From NCBI GenBank assembly GCA_944472155.2, contig OX235272.1:104538020-104602019 (forward strand): a stretch of 64,000 bases of DNA, in the 5' to 3' direction. The translations under genes were made by a program, and so were the position numbers. The notes below the pieces were generated by a model, which saw nothing but the letters and a program-made list of their open reading frames with translations, was not told the DNA's origin and did no database searches. Shown here piece after piece: positions 44,882-54,869 of the stretch (position 1 is the first letter of the stretch; the number at the start of each line of letters is the position of its first letter). The DNA comes from Trichobilharzia szidati. Lineage: Eukaryota; Platyhelminthes; Trematoda; Strigeidida; Schistosomatidae.

Positions 44882-45220
44882 CTCATTATTAATTTCATAT
44901 ATAAACATTTCTATGACAAGTCCGTGTGTGATGAGATTGTTCGAGATGTGTTGCACAAATACTCATTACCCGATTCAGACAACTTCCTTCTTATTGCTTT
45001 GTCTAAATTCATAAAGGGAACTAATTGTTTTAAATATATTTGTACACTGAAATCATTCAGCTTGCTAACGTAATCTTTGTACATTCCTGATTTCAGTGAA
45101 CTTAAAGGCCTTCAAGCAAATATTTTAAATAGGTTAACAGTTATTGCTCAATCAGAATACAACCTTTACCCATATGTTGTCATCAATAATCTCTGCCTAC
45201 ATTTCAGTCAATATGCTTAA
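44882..45220 (+). other. Possible host exon remnants, unidentified protein
   Basis: Two adjacent plus-strand open frames look like ordinary protein sequence. 44882-45073 has 63 codons without a start, including DEIVRDVLHKYSLPDSDNF. 45098-45220 has 40 codons plus a stop (LKGLQANILNRL, then AQSEYNLYPYVV). The second begins right after a good acceptor-like sequence (CATTCCTGATTTCAG ending at 45096). They match none of the mobile element families here. No full gene could be traced and no function is assigned. Confidence 0.3.
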
Positions 45221-45539
45221 ATTCAAGATCCAGATATGAATTAAATAAGTCATGATATTTAAAGGGAGAATAATGACACACTGTGGCGAGTGCTACTGAT
45301 AAGATTTATCAGTAGTATATAAGTAGACATTCATCGGCAGGAAAATATCAAATGGCTGGGACGCTGATTTAATGTCAAAGAAAGCAAATGATACAGTGTT
45401 GTGGAGACCCACAGGAGACTTGAAAAGCGAGACAATGAAACACAATACGAAGGACAGAAGTAGGACAACACGGAAAATCTGTGCGCAAATGGTGATTTGA
45501 AGATATGGTGCACATAATTTCGCTATATAGAGATGGCTA

Positions 45540-46960
45540 GCCGTGCACACCATGAAAGACTCATTTTATTTCGCCCAAAGTGTGAGTCACATGAACGTTT
45601 CAAATAAGTTCATGGCGTCATTTGATGCAATCTCCTTGTTCACAATGATCCCAATCAATGAAACAATTGAGATCAGTTGTCAACAGTCTGATCTTCTCCC
45701 ACTATCAGAGTCGGAATTCCAACGCCTACCGCTAATGCGCACCATGGGTGTACAATTCTAGTTTGACAACACTTTCTCCTGACAAACAGATGATGTAGCT
45801 ATGGGCAGTCCATTTAGCCCAGTTTCAGCAGACATCTTTATGTCAAACCTTGAGAAAACAAAGTTGAAGCATTCAATTGACGAAATAACTTCGTATTGTC
45901 GATATTTCGATGACACATTTGTAGTGTGCGACAAAGAAAGTCCCGATTCCTGCCTACTCAGATTATTCAACGACGCACATGCAAATATTGAATTAACTAT
46001 GAAACATGAAAATGATGGAAAGTTACATTTCCTTGACACTGCCATACAACGCCTAGAAGATGATAGTCTGCAGACGTCAGTTTACCGAAAGCTGACATGG
46101 AATGGACAATACTTACATTTTAATAGTTTTTGTTCAAATAGCTGTAAACTAGCACTAGTTAAAACTATAAAGCGAGGAGAATATGGTCTGCAGAGAAACA
46201 AGAGGAAGAATTTACGATTCTCAAGAAGGTGTTGAAAAACATCAGTTATCCTCAAAGATTCATTAACGAATATGGAAGATGTGAAGGCTCAAATATCAAA
46301 CAGATCACAGTTGGAAAAAGACTGTCTTCATTCAACTAGATTTTAAAGGTGAAACTATTGCAGCAATAGTCAACAGAAGTTTGAGTACGTTACTAGCCGG
46401 ATCCTATCTTGCAGCTAAGTTGGTTCCCGTCCATCGAACAACATCCTCTTTGGTGCAGTCGAAAGTCGATAGATACCCTTCTCATGTTAACTCCAACTGT
46501 GCATACGAATTTACATGCATCTGTGAAAAGAACAGAAAGAAGGCCACAACTCCGAATATCTGAAAATGTGTCGAAAAGCCTACGTCTTCAGCTGGGAACA
46601 AACTCTTATAATAGCGCTATTATTAGATATCTCCTCGATACGAATAATGAGGTGAAAATCGCAAAATCCTTTGAAATTATCAATAGACAAAAGAGCTCGA
46701 TTCTCCTCAAGTTTGCCGAAGCCATTTCTATCGAACGCTTGAAACCAGATTTATATGTTCAGAAAGAAGCAGTTCTTAGTCTTTCCTTGCCCTGTCTGGT
46801 AACTGCATGTCTTTATTCTCTCTTTCACTTGATTACGTAATCTTTGGCTTTAACCTCACTCTCCTGTAAAATCTGTTATTTTGCTTGTCTATTGTTTCTA
46901 TGATTTGAGTTGAACTCAATACATTGTTACCTAATTTATTAGTTACTCAGCAACTCACGC
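45540..46960 (+). mobile_element. Penelope-like element N, RT to C-terminus
   Basis: Plus strand: 45543-45761 with FMASFDAISLFTMIPINETI (RT motif with catalytic Asp), and after a shift 45801-46235 with MGSPFSPVSADIFMSNLE, CRYFDDTFVV (YFDD active site), HFLDTAI and YRKLTWNGQYLHFNS. Then come a broken linker, a GIY-YIG start (DRYPSHVNSNCAYEFTC), and the C-terminus to 46840 (NRQKSSILLKFAEAISIERL). The GIY-YIG centre is deleted. The 3' UTR continues to about 46960 and is shared with element G. Confidence 0.9.
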
Positions 46961-47574
46961 ATCTCTCGTCTTTATTACTTAACTCCCTTACCATTCTACG
47001 CATTCATTTATTTCTGTTTAAACTCAAACCGCCCGTGTAAAAACTACATGAACGCAATTTTCTGAGCACTGTTCACTAATTGCGGAACCTTCTGTCAACT
47101 GACATCATCAAGTATGTTAAAACTTTTCTGTACATAAACTTAATAATAATTTCTTTAGGCTGTAAGCAAACAGCTGAGCTGAGGAGAAGCCAACGAAATA
47201 AGCAAAAGGATGGTACCATCTTCTTATTCAGCACAAACCATCACTGTTGTTGTTCTTGCTTTATTCAAATTCATTAAGGGGCATAAATGCATGAAGTAGA
47301 GACAATCTTTTAGTGTCTCTATCTGTAGTTACTACTGGTAATGACAAATGTTTCATTAAGATAACACTTTATGCAGAACTCGAATACAATGTCAATAAAA
47401 GTTTGTTTCTGGTGTTCTGTGATCACTCAAGGTTGCATTGTCACTAAAACTATAATTTACTTCCTGCATTCAGCTAATTGTACTCATTTACTTTAAAATG
47501 AGTAATAATCAAGATGTGTTAATAATTACCGTTATGGATTGATTATAGTATTTACTGAAATACTTTATGCATAC
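46961..47574. other. Unassigned spacer
   Basis: No coding motif or repeat recognised. Confidence 0.45.
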
Positions 47575-48545
47575 TTGAGTGATAGAATTCAGTCTGCACC
47601 AAACATTGGAATAGGTAGGCTACACAAGTTATTGACTAGTGTCCAGTCCGAATAGCTGCTCAATGGTAATGTCTCTGACTGCAGGCGACACTAGGTGGTG
47701 ACGCGGGTTCAAATCTCAGAAGGGACATGAGTTCCTCCCTTCAAGTTTGCAGATACGCCTTGCTGACTAGTGCTGAGCAAGGCTTTCTGCCGATTACCTC
47801 CAGCCATCTAACAGGAACAATTCACCGTGCATTGTGATGTCGAACCACGTAGTGGGATGGTGGCCACATTGCATACTTGACTGACAGAATTAAGTATGCA
47901 CCAAGCGAAGGATGGTTTCACTGATAATGCGAGGGCTGGTGTACTTCTCGATCACCCAAACCGAAGAAGGTGGTCGTCTTAAGGAACCATCCTCGCCTCG
48001 AGTCAGTGATTTTGAATCTTATCCGTACGGCAGCAGAGCAGTGTCAGGAGCTACGTTCCTATGGTTACCAGTGACCAATGCAAGTTCATCTGCCATTCTA
48101 ATCGATCGTATTCTGGAGCTCATTTGCCTCTTGGTAACCGCTTTCAGTCTAACAGCGATCCACACAACCTTCCTGGCGTGGTAGGACATGCAGGAACATA
48201 AGTGTCAGTCAATGTTGCTTGCTGGGTCGCCGTAGTATTCAAGCACAACCACTACGACAAGGTAGCAGTTGCCGGCAGAGGCTAATCTGAATATCAATCT
48301 CCAGCTGACTGATGGCTTTCTTAGATGGTTAACGGCAGTCAGTCGGCAGGAAGCCTTGCTCAACCTAGGTTTCGTGTTTGTCGCCACTCACCAGTCAGCA
48401 GGGAGTATCCGCAATCTTGAAGAAACCCAAATCCTCCTAAGATTCGAACCAGCGTCAACCAGTGCCGCCTACAATCAGAGACATCACGACTAAGCTATTC
48501 GAGTAAAGCAAAGGACGCATTACAATAGTTACTCACTAGTGTCCA
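47575..48545. mobile_element. Pair of tRNA-derived SINEs (third family) in opposite orientation
   Basis: The plus-strand copy at about 47640-47910 has CGAATAGCTGCTCAATGG (A-box), GCGGGTTCAAATCTC (B-box, 47703-47717) and the terminal TGCACC block. The minus-strand copy is at about 48190-48540 (B-box GGTTCGAATCTTAGG at 48438-48452). The 280 bp between them hold an unexplained 90-codon open frame (47912-48184) without a known motif. Confidence 0.65.
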
Positions 48546-49089
48546 ATCAAACTACTATAAGCATACAATTTTCTGTCTAATTCTACCTAAAGCGTTACTT
48601 TTCTTTTTATTGTTTTTTTCCAGTGTTATGATCTGGCTGCACAAATAGTCGATTCATATGTGATTGTATTCAATAGAACAGATGCAGTAGATACATGTCT
48701 GGTAAGAAATGTTTGGTGGGAAGTATATTTCGCAATATTTGTATTCATTTTCTGTAAATGAGTTTCGTACAATTAATTCCTTTAGTAAAATTTTTCGTAC
48801 TGCAAGAACAGTAGAAAACATCGTAGGATGATGAGTTGAATTCGGTTTCATTTCGTTTTCGCTTTATCTCCCACAGACACAGTTAAAGTTAAACATTTAT
48901 TTACACAAATTAAGTATTTTAACACCTACATAACAGGTTACACATTGCCGACAAAAGTATAAATTTCTCTCACACAATGACAAATCCAACTGGAAATTCC
49001 ATCCAGACAAAACAGAACAATTCAACTTAATACTGACAAGGTATGATTAAGAGTCGAATTGATGAGAAGGCAGTTAGAATATGACAATA
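48546..49089. other. Unassigned spacer
   Basis: No gene or repeat recognised. Confidence 0.45.
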
Positions 49090-49330
49090 TATATTGATTC
49101 CTTTTTCGTTCCCAGTGGAACACAGGGCTTCAAGCTAGAGGTTTGAAGTTTCTGTAGCAGTGGTGTTTATTTTTACGGGTTGAGGTTGCTAGACCCACGC
49201 CTAACTTTCCCCTTATATTGGTCATATTACTGGCTCAGCGAGATTCAGGGGTGCATCGGACGGGAATCGATCCCTAGACCGTATGCGTGGTTGGCGAGCA
49301 TTGTACCGCTAAGCTACCAACGCACACGTG
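49090..49330 (-). mobile_element. tRNA-derived SINE, second family (copy 2)
   Basis: Minus strand: TTGGTAGCTTAGCGGTACAA (A-box, 49298-49317), GGGATCGATTCCCG (B-box, 49261-49274), body, and the CCCTGTGTTCCACTGG end near 49113-49128. It matches 24600-24845. Confidence 0.78.
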
Positions 49331-49870
49331 TGTATATGGTATGATAGGGGATGAAATTATGGTAAAACAGTGAAGGTGAAACTAAGAAACAAGACTGCTG
49401 TATTAATAAATATAATAGTGACGAAAAGTGTTGGAAAGATGAACAGTGTTTGAAGTTGGTAAAATGATGGAACAAGTGATGAAACCATGAAGAAACTAAT
49501 TACCAGGGCGATGAAAGGCGAACTACAATGTTCTTTGGCGGTCACAAATTAGGCTTTAGCAGTCAGACTACTGCTTCTGCATGTCGTAGTAATACATATA
49601 TTTGTTATATAGATGGGCAAATACTTACTTTGTGTTGTCTGTACCAATGAGCTAAATCAAATTATTTGCATATGCCAGTGACATCAAATTATCAAACTGT
49701 ACACAAATTTTCAACTAAGTATGTTTGTGGAAGATTAAGAGCATAAGAAATCAAAAATACTGAACTGAATTCGAAGCCTGTTGGTGGCTGGTGACTACCA
49801 GTGGAATCCAGGATGCTCATTTCCTCCTATTTAGGACTTGTCAGAAGTGAATTAAATAATTAATAAGACC
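49331..49870. other. Unassigned spacer
   Basis: No gene or repeat recognised. Confidence 0.45.
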
Positions 49871-50130
49871 CTTTGAACAACTGGTTGAGTGGATAACGCT
49901 TTGACGTTTGAAACTGTGGATGTTGAGTTACAGCCTCGGTGGGGGACATCGTCACTAGGGAAATGCAGGTACATCCAGCTCACCAGTCCCAAACATGGCG
50001 AAATGCGCATTATCCTGTATTCCAGTGCTAGTCACCATCTGCCAACTGACTTCGGGTTACACGACTAGATATCGTTGAAGCATCTGCACAAGGAGACCGA
50101 GCACTTCGGTCCAATCAATCAATAGACGGG
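49871..50130 (+). mobile_element. Sm-alpha SINE, canonical schistosome family
   Basis: A recognisable Sm-alpha copy: tRNA-like head (AACTGGTTGAGTGGATAACG A-box at 49879-49898), decayed B-box near 49923-49940, GGGGGACATCGTCACTA linker, hammerhead region, then the tail with CACCATCTGCC. Sm-alpha is a known, abundant tRNA-derived repeat of Schistosoma that carries a hammerhead ribozyme. Its presence is the best taxonomic marker in the window. Confidence 0.85.
49971..50019 (+). ncRNA. Sm-alpha hammerhead ribozyme, inactivated
   Basis: Stem I strands ACATCCAG and TATCCTGTAT partly pair. The core strand reads CTCACCA (49979-49985) instead of CUGANGA, so two invariant G positions are lost. Stem II is disrupted (GTCC versus TGGC). 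GAAA (50000-50003) and the TGCGCA stem III are kept. From known hammerhead requirements this copy should not cleave. Confidence 0.75.
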
Positions 50131-50635
50131 AAAATCTAAAACTGACTTAAACTTAACTCAAATTCATCATCCTAGAATGTTTATTGTTCACGCTTTACAA
50201 AAATATCTGTGTTGTCCATAATAAATGCTCGCATCGTAACTGAATACCGTCAGACAGGAAGTGTGAACAGCAATCAATAAATTCTAGACGTTCTTATAAA
50301 AAAGGTATTTAAGAAGTGATGTACCGGAAATATTTTAATTTAGGTTTGGAGATTTGTAAAAATGTGAGTGTTTGCAAGGTGAATGAATGGTCACAGAAAC
50401 TGACATCTCAGTCACAGAACCATAGATACAATAATGAGAAAATCTGAACACTGGTGTGTTGTCAACATTGTCTCATTGTATTCTTGAAAAGGCTTTGGAG
50501 GTTAGTGATTATTATTGCGAAGCAACGCTTGAGAGGACTTCTAAGATTTTCTTTGAACTGTTACCTGATGTTGGTTTTCGACGAAGCCTACACTGAAAAC
50601 TATATTTTTCACTTATATATGTATAGATATGTAAC
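50131..50635. other. Unassigned spacer
   Basis: No gene or repeat recognised. Confidence 0.45.
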
Positions 50636-50762
50636 TTAATGATCCACGACCTCACTAATCTTGTGAGGAGAAGGTCCTGGGTTCGAACCCTGTCGACAGG
50701 TAAGTGCTGATGAAGAGTCCTAAACTAGGGCAGAACAGCTGCCCATTACTCCCAGGTTAACT
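50636..50762 (+). mobile_element. tRNA-derived hammerhead-type SINE (copy 9), partial
   Basis: Head (CACGACCTCACTAATCTTGT, B-box GGGTTCGAACCC at 50678-50689) and block CTGATGAAGAGTCC, AAACTAGG, GCAGAACAGCTGCCC. The GAAA is mutated to GAAC. The tail is missing after CCCAGG. Confidence 0.75.
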
Positions 50763-51261
50763 TTTATTTGTATGCATCATAAGTTACGTTCCTTCGTAAT
50801 CCGATGAAAAATTTATCCAACAATTAGCTTGTTTTTGATAAATATTATAGGTTATATGCATCTGTGGTAAAAATTTTCTGAATATTGTTACTTTATTTTA
50901 GTAAATACATAGTTATCATTGAATAAATATTCAATTTACTCTTCTTTTCAGCAAGTTAACCTCTGTCGTTAATACTGTCAGAATTCTAAATAAAAGAATT
51001 CTAATATAACTGCTTTGGCTAATACATTTTCTTGCTAAAGAAAAAAGAGTATTATCATCGTTAGTTAAATCTAAAATCACATAAAATAGCGCAATTTGTT
51101 GCTTCGAGTTGGTACTGTGCTAGTATTACTTAATGAAATAATTATTTAGAAACCACACATAAATTTAAGAAAATACTAATAGCTGTATTCTGAACACTGT
51201 TCACATAATGTACAGAATTTTCAACGGAGTCTGTCACATTATATTCCCTCTTCTTCCAGGA
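50763..51261. other. Unassigned AT-rich spacer
   Basis: No gene or repeat recognised. Confidence 0.45.
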
Positions 51262-52585
51262 TTTTCAAATAATAATACTACTAATAATAATTTATTTTTT
51301 TCCAAAAACTGTACTTGTGATACATAATGGAATTTTCAGCATTAATCACAATAATATTGCATCTAATTTCCTCAAATTATAAAAAAAATTAATCCCACAG
51401 AAGATTTTCCACATTTACAATAGGGGTAATGTCAAAAAAACATGCAGCATATAAAATGGAAATATTCATAGTGCTAACAGTTAAAGGTAATAATCACAAT
51501 ACAAATGAAAATTGCCGTGGACTTGTTTCACACAGTATTGTCGATTCAATATAGAAATCCTTGCATGTTTAAAAATATTGAATATAATGTTCTCTTTACA
51601 TGATATGGTGAGGGAAAAACAAAAATTACAGCAGTCATAGAGATAAGTTGGTGTTTGCAGTTATGAATGTAAAAACAAAGAATCAACAGGACCATAAATA
51701 TAATAGAAATAATAAAAGTTAAACTTGAAGGTATATAAGGATGGATGGAGGAGATTGTTTATTTACTTGATGAAAAAAGATTAATTAATTCTTGCCTGAC
51801 ACTATTTTCATCACATAAAATACGTGCCAAGTATGGTATCATAGAATTTTTATACTTAGACGTGCGAGCATACAGTTTTCTGAAGTTACTTCTTGTTCTA
51901 CCTGAGGATATGCAAGGTGAAAGCTGAGGGTAGAGTGGATGCTCCAAGTCAAACAAATCCCTTTAGCAAATTTATTGCACGAAGTCAAGTGCCTATCGAC
52001 AACGACGTTAACTATGTGGTCCACCGGGACACCACTCATCCTGCTGACAGTCTTCAGCATTCTACGAATTGTGACATAGTCTTTTTTAAGCAAACTAGGA
52101 AAGAATAAGGGTGAACAATAAAGAAGAATAGGTAGGATGCAAGAGTTTATGAACTGTAAGAGGAGGGTTTGAGTTATACCCGAGTACCTAAACTTCTTAA
52201 TGTGAAATATCAGGCGGAATATTTTACTGGAGATCGCTGAGACATGGGAAGACCAGGAGAGATCAGAAGAGAGAATAAGTCCAAGATACTTAATTTCTGA
52301 TTTAATTCCTATTTCATTGTCGTCAATCTTACAACTGTCATGAGAATCGACGGCGTCTTTTAACTGTCGTTTACATCTTAGCTGAAATTAACAGTTTGAC
52401 ACTAAGAAGGATTCAGTTTATGACCGTTAGTCTCAGACCATTTACTGACTCCCGACTGAAAGCTATTTATCTTGGTACAATCTAGCTTGGAGTTAACAGT
52501 CATTGAAACAGTTAAATCATCAGCGTACTTCACAAAGTTTATTTCATCAGACTGAGGCAAGCCATGTAAGAAGAAAAAGGATTCA
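51262..52585 (-). mobile_element. CR1-like LINE, 5'-truncated copy
   Basis: Minus strand: from about 52585 (NFVKYADDLTVSM with an intact YADD near 52515-52545) through the thumb, KYLGLILSSDLSW, RMLKTVSRMSGVPVDHIV (51839-52093) and RTRSNFRKLYARTSKYKNS to the 3' UTR and an ATT-repeat tail (51262-51305). It is the same family as 10605-13945 and 3716-4400. Several stops are present. Confidence 0.9.
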
Positions 52586-53459
52586 TTGACAGTAGATCGT
52601 GTGACACAGTTCTATCTGACTTGAAGCGCAAAACCAATTCATCAGTGTGATATCTCTTCTCTGTCTCCTACGAGAAGTATACGACATCTGGTTGAACGCC
52701 AATTATGAAACACTCAGGAGTACATTTTGTGAACTGAGGACACCACGCAGGAACGATCATCTCATGTGCTGGGATAAGCTGCCATTCAGCTGGATAATGC
52801 TTTTATCATATTTAGTAAAAACTTGCGGATCTTCAGGTTGTAAATGTTTTAAATATTCGCCTGAGTAAACAATGCTTTAAGAGATCACATTTCACCAGAT
52901 TTAAACAAACTGACTAAGAGAAATTATATGTAATATGTATTCATAGAGGTTTTCGTCGGCCCACCTTTTAAGCACGCTGTCAATAAATAGTGTGTGTAAC
53001 TCCATGAAAGGTAAATAAATATAGTTTTATAGATTTCTAATCTCGACAATACATGCTGTTACCTTGATTTTATGATTAAGAATCAAGAAGCACTGGACAT
53101 TTATTTTAATTTCAGCCTGGAAATTTTCAAGGGGTTTCCTTTTCAAAACCACTTCAAAGATAATATTGGAATTGTCAACTTATGCAAGAAGTTAGTTCAG
53201 TAAGGAGGTAGAAATTTAATTAGTGGTCAACATTTAGCCATAAAGCCTGAGGGAATGATTTACCTAGGAAACTAGATGCCACAAGTATTCCCATTTAGCA
53301 GATATCAATTTACCAATAGTCAAAAGAAACAGATAAGAGTGTATTAAGGATAACCAAGACTATTCGCGCATTCTACCGTTTATTAAAAAAAACAATGGGA
53401 AGTCCAAAAAATCAATATCTCTCAATAAAATTATATGCCTATTTAGGCGCTTAAATAGC
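52586..53459. other. Unassigned spacer
   Basis: A 73-codon frame at 52647-52868 has no recognised motif. Nothing else is seen. Confidence 0.45.
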
Positions 53460-53644
53460 AAAGGATTTTACAGCGTGAATTGTTCCCGTATCATCATAAA
53501 ATAAAAGTCGATCTGAAAAAAATTTTTAAAAATATTCTTTTCGATAAATCTTCTTCAGGTTATCGCAGTTTTAAAATATAATATTTATCGTATAATTAAA
53601 CACGTTCTGATATGACCGCTAATACACTTGATAGTTGCGCTAGC
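53460..53644 (-). mobile_element. Penelope-like arm O, cut by gap
   Basis: Minus strand at 53530-53567: CCTGAAGA (canonical CUGANGA core), TTTATCGAAAAGAATATT. It matches the arms of H, J and R. The stem I partners no longer pair. The remainder is lost in the gap. Confidence 0.6.
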
Positions 53645-54138
53645 NNNNNNNNNNNNNNNNNNNNNNNNNNNNNNNNNNNNNNNNNNNNNNNNNNNNNNNN
53701 NNNNNNNNNNNNNNNNNNNNNNNNNNNNNNNNNNNNNNNNNNNNNNNNNNNNNNNNNNNNNNNNNNNNNNNNNNNNNNNNNNNNNNNNNNNNNNNNNNNN
53801 NNNNNNNNNNNNNNNNNNNNNNNNNNNNNNNNNNNNNNNNNNNNNNNNNNNNNNNNNNNNNNNNNNNNNNNNNNNNNNNNNNNNNNNNNNNNNNNNNNNN
53901 NNNNNNNNNNNNNNNNNNNNNNNNNNNNNNNNNNNNNNNNNNNNNNNNNNNNNNNNNNNNNNNNNNNNNNNNNNNNNNNNNNNNNNNNNNNNNNNNNNNN
54001 NNNNNNNNNNNNNNNNNNNNNNNNNNNNNNNNNNNNNNNNNNNNNNNNNNNNNNNNNNNNNNNNNNNNNNNNNNNNNNNNNNNNNNNNNNNNNNNNNNNN
54101 NNNNNNNNNNNNNNNNNNNNNNNNNNNNNNNNNNNNNN
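53645..54138. other. Assembly gap
   Basis: A run of 494 N. Confidence 0.99.
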
Positions 54139-54445
54139 CGGCCGGGGATAGAACCCTGGACCACGTGAATGGCTGGAGAATATTCTACGCCTGAACCGAC
54201 AATGTACACTTCTAAATTTAGGAAACGAATTTGTGAGTACTCAAGTTTTTTTGATTACAGCTTGATTCCACACAGTATTTTCGGTACAAGTCTGGAATTT
54301 TCAGCATGCGATTTCGTTAGCCCAAATTTTGCAGGACGACCATTGATATCAGGTGTGCGCTGGCAGGAGATCGAACCCCGGACCATGTGTATAGCCGGTG
54401 AGAGTCCTAACCACTGTGCAACCGACAGAAAGAAATCATCGCATG
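54139..54445 (-). mobile_element. Two tRNA-derived SINE heads
   Basis: Minus strand: one head ends near 54139 with GGTCCAGGGTTCTATCCCCG (54144-54163). Another lies at 54350-54425 with TGCACAGTGGTTAGGACTC (A-box) and GGGGTTCGATCTCC (B-box, 54367-54380). They are related to the second SINE family. The first is truncated by the gap. Confidence 0.6.
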
Positions 54446-54559
54446 CTGAGAGGCACACAGACATCAATACTCAGTGATTTATAAACATAATGAATTAATG
54501 TCAGTCCATGATTTGAACATTTTGCTTGCATTATGCTCTAAAGATGATCCGCCTTGATG

Positions 54560-54571
54560 ACATTCAAATTT
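54560..54571. repeat. Direct repeat flanking the hammerhead mini-element, left
   Basis: ACATTCAAATTT, exactly repeated at 54805-54816; probable target site duplication. Confidence 0.75.
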
Positions 54572-54602
54572 GATCATAGGGAACAAAAAGACAGTTGCAG
54601 AG

Positions 54603-54646
54603 AAGAAAATTTTCTTTCCGACGAAGTCATCATCTAGGCTGTACAT
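54603..54646 (-). ncRNA. Hammerhead-like module, antisense arm of the mini-element
   Basis: The inverted copy of 54738-54781. It differs at two sites: GGAAA in place of GAAAA next to stem II, and TCTG in place of GCTG, which weakens stem I. Confidence 0.5.
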
Positions 54647-54737
54647 TCGTTAAGGGTCAAATTAATAAAAATTACAATTTGGAATTAGAAATTTTTCTGG
54701 AACTTTCCCATCCACTTGAAATAAATACACGAATGTA

Positions 54738-54781
54738 CAGCCTAGATGATGACTTCGTCGAAAAGAAAATTTTCTTCGCTG
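54738..54781 (+). ncRNA. Hammerhead-like ribozyme, sense arm of the mini-element
   Basis: Stem I CAGC/GCTG (54738-54741, 54778-54781). Core CTAGATGA (CUGAUGA with one extra A). One unpaired T, then stem II GAC-TTC-GTC (54751-54759). GAAA (54760-54763), stem III palindrome AGAAAATTTTCT (54764-54775), then T-C (54776-54777) at the cleavage position. The short stem III is like the minimal type I hammerheads reported from PLEs. Confidence 0.6.
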
Positions 54782-54804
54782 CAACTGTCTTTTTATTCCC
54801 CATA

Positions 54805-54816
54805 ACATTCAAATTT
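54805..54816. repeat. Direct repeat flanking the hammerhead mini-element, right
   Basis: Partner of 54560-54571. Confidence 0.75.
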
Positions 54817-54869
54817 CACGTATTTTGATATATGTGTAAAACTTGGGTACTGTGGTAGTTAGTAGTCCC

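Larger units (their letters stand above)
54572..54804 (+). mobile_element. Minimal Penelope-like unit: two inverted hammerhead arms
   Basis: Arm 54588-54653 is the inverted copy of 54730-54795 with only two mismatches in 66 bp. The 76-bp spacer (GGAATTAGAAATTTTTCTGG) matches the region upstream of the hammerhead in element K (42340-42420, inverted). There is no coding sequence. Flanking 12-bp direct repeats bound the unit, so it appears to be a complete insertion made only of pseudo-LTR sequence, an extreme 5' truncation with an inverted arm. The low divergence of the arms implies it is young. Confidence 0.78.

Noticed and set aside
47912..48184. 90-codon open frame as a gene
   Set aside because: It lies between two opposing SINEs, has no recognisable domain and may be read-through of repeat sequence.
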